Positions 4,625 through 7,339 of a DNA stretch of 7,339 nucleotides are shown here, one piece after another. The notes beneath the pieces were generated by a model, which searched no databases, was not told where the DNA came from, and saw only the letters and a list, made by a program, of their open reading frames with translations. Location: the NCBI GenBank assembly GCA_937871635.1, contig CALMNS010000655.1:1-7339 (forward strand), written 5' to 3'. The translations under genes and the position numbers were made by a program. Numbering within the stretch: the stretch's first letter is position 1; every line of letters starts with the position of its first letter. This DNA comes from an uncultured Solirubrobacter sp. Lineage in GTDB: Bacteria > Actinomycetota > Thermoleophilia > Solirubrobacterales > Solirubrobacteraceae.

Positions 4625-5890
4625 GTGCTCTCGACCATCTTCAACGCCTTCCGCGTCGCCGACATCCGGAAGAAGCTCGCCTTCACCGCCCTGGTGCTGG
4701 CGCTCTACCGGCTCGGCTCCTTCGTCCCGGTCCCGGGCGTCAACACCGAGGCGATCGAGCAGATCGAGGAGAACTACGCGGGCTCGAACATCCTCGGGCT
4801 GCTCGACACCTTCACGGGCGGCGGGCTGTCGCGGATCGCGATCTTCGCGCTCGGGATCATGCCGTACATCACCGCCTCGATCATCCTGCAGCTGCTGACG
4901 GTCGTCTCCCCGTCGCTCGAGAAGCTGCAGAAGGAGGGCGAGGTCGGGACGGCCAAGATCACGCAGTACACGCGCTACCTGACCGTCGCGCTCGCCGCCG
5001 CCCAGTCCGTCGGCTACGTCTTCCTGTTCCGCTCTCAGGGCAACTCCGCGGGGGCCCCGGTGATCGAGAACTTCACCGCCGGGACGGTGATCCTCATCGT
5101 CATCTGCCTCACGGCGGGCTGCGTGCTGCTGATGTGGATGGGCGAGCTGATCACCCAGCGCGGCATCGGCAACGGCATCTCGCTGATGATCTTCGCCTCC
5201 ATCGTCTCCGGGCTGCCGCAGGGCGTCCAGGCGTGGGCGACGAACTCCGACCAGATCTTCCGGGTGATGATGCCCTTCGTCGCCCTGGCGGTGATCGCGG
5301 CGATCGTCTTCGTGCAGGAGGGGCAGCGGCGCATCCCGGTCCAGTACGCCAAGCGCGTGATCGGCCGGCGGATGAGCTCGGGCGGGCAGACCTACCTGCC
5401 GCTGCGGGTGAACATGGCGGGCGTCATCCCCGTCATCTTCGCCGCCTCGATCATGGCCTTCCCGCCCACGGTCGGTGAGCTCGTCCCGGGCGGCCAGGGC
5501 CTCGCGAACTTCTTCTCGCCCAACGGCTGGGGCTACATCGTGGGCGAGACGATCTTCATCATCCTCTTCACGTACTTCTACACCGCGGTGACCTTCAACC
5601 CGGTCGACCAGGCCGACAACCTCAAGAAGTACGGCGGCTTCATCCCCGGGGTCCGGCCAGGGCGCCCGACGGCCGAATTCCTGGACCGGATCCTCGCCCG
5701 GCTGACCTTCCCGGGCGCGCTCTACCTCGCCGCGGTGGCCGCGCTGCCGACCATCCTCATCAACCAGACGTCGGCCAACTTCTTCTTCGGCGGCACGTCG
5801 ATCCTCATCGTGGTCGGCGTGGCGCTCGACACCATGAAGCAGCTCGAGGCCCAGCTGATGATGCGCAACTACGAGGGGTTCCTCAAGTGA
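4625..5890 (+). CDS. secY: Protein translocase channel subunit SecY
   Basis: SecY forms the SecYEG channel in the cytoplasmic membrane, through which unfolded proteins are exported (with SecA) or inserted from the ribosome. The protein has 421 residues, within the usual 420-440. Ten hydrophobic segments are visible at about 17-37, 71-93, 118-136, 152-173, 184-204, 213-231, 265-283, 303-324, 361-379 and 387-403. The plug region GLLDTFTGGGLSRIAIFALGIMPYI at about 58-82 is well conserved. The cytosolic loop C5 carries GGFIPGVRPGRPTAEFL (337-353), with Arg344 matching the functionally important arginine of E. coli SecY (Arg357). The loop ahead of TM7, with RRIPVQYAKR at 235-244, is also typical. 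The GTG start gives MLSTIFNAFRVADIRKKL, a normal N terminus. The gene ends in GTGA, shared with adk, linking export to the ribosomal operon as in most bacteria. Confidence 0.98.
   Translation: MLSTIFNAFRVADIRKKLAFTALVLALYRLGSFVPVPGVNTEAIEQIEENYAGSNILGLLDTFTGGGLSRIAIFALGIMPYITASIILQLLTVVSPSLEKLQKEGEVGTAKITQYTRYLTVALAAAQSVGYVFLFRSQGNSAGAPVIENFTAGTVILIVICLTAGCVLLMWMGELITQRGIGNGISLMIFASIVSGLPQGVQAWATNSDQIFRVMMPFVALAVIAAIVFVQEGQRRIPVQYAKRVIGRRMSSGGQTYLPLRVNMAGVIPVIFAASIMAFPPTVGELVPGGQGLANFFSPNGWGYIVGETIFIILFTYFYTAVTFNPVDQADNLKKYGGFIPGVRPGRPTAEFLDRILARLTFPGALYLAAVAALPTILINQTSANFFFGGTSILIVVGVALDTMKQLEAQLMMRNYEGFLK
5873..5878 (+). promoter_or_regulatory. Shine-Dalgarno for adk inside secY
   Basis: GAGGGG is encoded by the last codons of secY (the YEGF end) and lies 8 nt before the adk GTG. 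It supports the GTGA overlap as the true adk start. Confidence 0.6.
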
Positions 5891-6558
5891 GCGCCGAGCT
5901 CAACCTCGTCCTGCTCGGCCCGCCCGGCGCCGGCAAGGGCACCCAGGCCGAGCGGCTCCGCGCGGACTTCTCGCTCCCGTACCTGGCCACGGGCGACATG
6001 CTGCGCAAGCACGTCAAGGACGGGACGGCGATCGGCGTCAAGGCCCGGGCCTACATGGACGCGGGCGATCTCGTCCCCGACGAGCTGATCATCGCCATGA
6101 TCCTCGAGGAGATCGACGCCCAGGGGGACGACGGCTTCCTGCTCGACGGCTTCCCGCGCACCGTCCCCCAGGCCGACGCGCTCGACGAGGCGATCGCCGG
6201 GCGCGGGCGCCGGCTCACCGCCGTGCTCCTCATCGACGCTGACGACGAGTGCGTGATCAAGCGGATCTCCGGCCGCCGGGTGGCCGCCAACGGGCGCGTC
6301 TACCACATCGCCTCTGATCCGCCGGTCACCGAGGGCGTCGACGACGAGGAGGGCAAGCCGCTCGTCCAGCGCGACGACGACAAGCCCGAGACCGTGCGCC
6401 AGCGCCTGCGGACCTACCACGAGCAGACCGTCCCGCTCATCGACTACTACGAGGGGCGCGGACTGCTGCACCGCTTCGACGGATCGCGCTCGCCGGCGGA
6501 GGTCGCCGAGCACATCCGCGCGACCCTCTCGACGCTGCGCCTCGAAGAGACGCTGTGA
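5887..6558 (+). CDS. adk: Adenylate kinase, long-LID, zinc-free form
   Basis: Adenylate kinase catalyses ATP + AMP = 2 ADP in the cytosol and keeps adenine nucleotides in balance. The protein has 223 residues. The P-loop GPPGAGKGT is at 11-19. The AMP-binding region has TGDMLR at 35-40 and the DGFPRT motif at 87-92, with Gln95 after it. The LID domain spans about 129-166 (GRRVAANGRVYH, then the QRDDDKPETVRQRL segment). The LID is full length but lacks the four cysteines of zinc-binding LIDs; the only cysteine is at 122. It therefore resembles the E. coli type, held by polar contacts. It also differs from the short-LID enzymes of about 180 residues known in mycobacteria and streptomycetes. The gene starts at a GTG in the GTGA overlap with secY and ends in the GTGA overlap with map. 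Confidence 0.98.
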   Translation: MSAELNLVLLGPPGAGKGTQAERLRADFSLPYLATGDMLRKHVKDGTAIGVKARAYMDAGDLVPDELIIAMILEEIDAQGDDGFLLDGFPRTVPQADALDEAIAGRGRRLTAVLLIDADDECVIKRISGRRVAANGRVYHIASDPPVTEGVDDEEGKPLVQRDDDKPETVRQRLRTYHEQTVPLIDYYEGRGLLHRFDGSRSPAEVAEHIRATLSTLRLEETL

Positions 6559-7328
6559 TCGTCAAGAAGTCGCCCGCCGAGCTCGACAAGATGGCGGCGG
6601 CCGGCGAGATCCACGTCCGGCTGATGGACCTCCTGGCCCGCAAGATCCGGCCCGGCGTGACCACCAAGGAGCTCGACGAGGCGGCCGAGCGGTTCCTGCG
6701 CGCTCAGGGCGCGACTTCGCCGTTCAAGGGCTACCACGGCTTCGCCGGCTCGATCTGCACCTCGCCGAACCACATGGTCGTCCACGGGATCCCGGGTCCG
6801 TACCGCCTCGCGGACGGCGACGTCCTGTCCGTCGACGTCGGCGTCGTCTACGACGGCTGGGTCGCCGACGGCGCCCGGACCTTCGCGGTGGGCGAGATCC
6901 CGCCCGTGGCCGAGAAGCTGCTCGAGGTCACCGAGGCGTCGCTGTTCCGGGCCGTCGAGCAGGCCGTGCCCGGCAACCGGCTGGGCGACATCTCCCACGC
7001 CGTGCAGGCGCACGTCGAGGGGAACGGGTTCTCCGTCGTGCGCTCGCTGGTCGGCCACGGGGTCGGTCGCTCGATGCACGAGGACCCGCAGATCCCGAAC
7101 TACGGCCCTGCCGGCAAGGGCGTCGTGCTCGAGGAGGGCATGGTCTTCGCCATCGAGCCGATGACCTGCGCCGGCCGCCACACGGTCCGCATGGGGGACG
7201 ACGGCTGGGCGATCTACTCGACCGACGGCTCGGTGGCCGCCCACTTCGAGTTCACCGTCGCGATCACCGCCGACGGGCCGCGGATCCTCAATCCCTGGCA
7301 CGAGTCCCGGGACCGCGCGGCCGCCTAG
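6555..7328 (+). CDS. map: Methionine aminopeptidase, type I
   Basis: This cytosolic metalloenzyme removes the initiator methionine from new proteins whose second residue is small. The protein has 257 residues, the size of a simple type I enzyme; there is no N-terminal zinc-finger or SH3-binding extension. All expected active-site residues are visible: the metal ligands Asp94 (SVDVG), Asp105 (VADGARTF), His168 (GHGVG), Glu201 (IEPM) and Glu232 (FEFT), and the substrate-side His77 (VVHGIP) and His175 (MHEDP). The GTG start overlaps the adk stop as GTGA, with only a weak GAAGAGA upstream, so coupling to adk is likely. The MIVKKSPAELDKM N terminus is typical of the family. Two TAG codons stand in tandem at the end (7326-7331). 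Its place after adk matches the spc-cluster order, in which infA normally follows. Confidence 0.98.
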   Translation: MIVKKSPAELDKMAAAGEIHVRLMDLLARKIRPGVTTKELDEAAERFLRAQGATSPFKGYHGFAGSICTSPNHMVVHGIPGPYRLADGDVLSVDVGVVYDGWVADGARTFAVGEIPPVAEKLLEVTEASLFRAVEQAVPGNRLGDISHAVQAHVEGNGFSVVRSLVGHGVGRSMHEDPQIPNYGPAGKGVVLEEGMVFAIEPMTCAGRHTVRMGDDGWAIYSTDGSVAAHFEFTVAITADGPRILNPWHESRDRAAA

Positions 7329-7339
7329 TAGGACTGCTT

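Noticed and set aside
3493..4686. 397-residue minus-strand ORF opposite rpsE, rpmD and rplO
   Set aside because: It is antisense to three well-supported genes, has no recognisable domain and Ser/Arg/Pro-rich composition; a GC-driven shadow.
5869..6513. 214-residue minus-strand ORF opposite adk
   Set aside because: Shadow of adk; no independent motif or ribosome binding site.
6447..7301. 284-residue minus-strand ORF opposite map
   Set aside because: Antisense shadow rich in Val, Asp, Arg and His without any motif, lying opposite a complete map gene with all catalytic residues.

Overview
The window is one continuous, all-plus-strand block of ribosomal protein and housekeeping genes. It is the end of the S10 cluster (uS17, probably joined to an L29-like tail) followed by the spc operon: rplN, rplX, rplE, rpsN, rpsH, rplF, rplR, rpsE, rpmD, rplO, secY, adk and map. 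The DNA is very GC-rich (roughly 70% by eye) with strong G/C preference at third codon positions. The gene order, GTG starts, zinc-type uS14 and protein sequences fit a high-GC actinobacterium. A deep-branching class such as Thermoleophilia (Solirubrobacterales-like) is my best guess. That guess rests on remembered family resemblance (S17, L15, the long-LID adenylate kinase) and not on a search.

Layout: 3-353 is the 3' part of rpsQ, whose reading frame stays open to the left edge. From 363 to 4609 come ten ribosomal protein genes, from L14 to L15. From 4625 to 7328 come secY, adk and map. All intergenic gaps are short, the longest being 52 bp. Four junctions overlap outright: GTGA at rpsE/rpmD, secY/adk and adk/map, and 8 nt at rpmD/rplO. 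rplN/rplX abut directly (TGA-ATG). No terminator, tRNA, mobile element, CRISPR array or long non-coding stretch is visible. Only four gaps exceed 20 bp (before rpsN, rpsH, rplR and rpsE); each carries a short TGRRAG purine motif upstream of the start codon.

The genes form one growth-linked unit. The ribosomal proteins build both subunits. SecY forms the membrane channel for proteins leaving the ribosome. Adk balances adenine nucleotides, and Map trims the initiator methionine from new chains. infA and the rest of the cluster (rpmJ, rpsM, rpsK, rpoA and so on) would be expected just beyond the right edge, but that is inference.

I found no undescribed biological system here; this is a conserved core region. 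The points worth a second look are modest: the probable L29-S17 fusion with a possible relic Shine-Dalgarno in the linker, C-terminal tails on S5 and L5, a hairpin with an alternative fold between rplF and rplR, the repeated leader motif, A/T-rich gene starts, and the zinc-less long LID of Adk.
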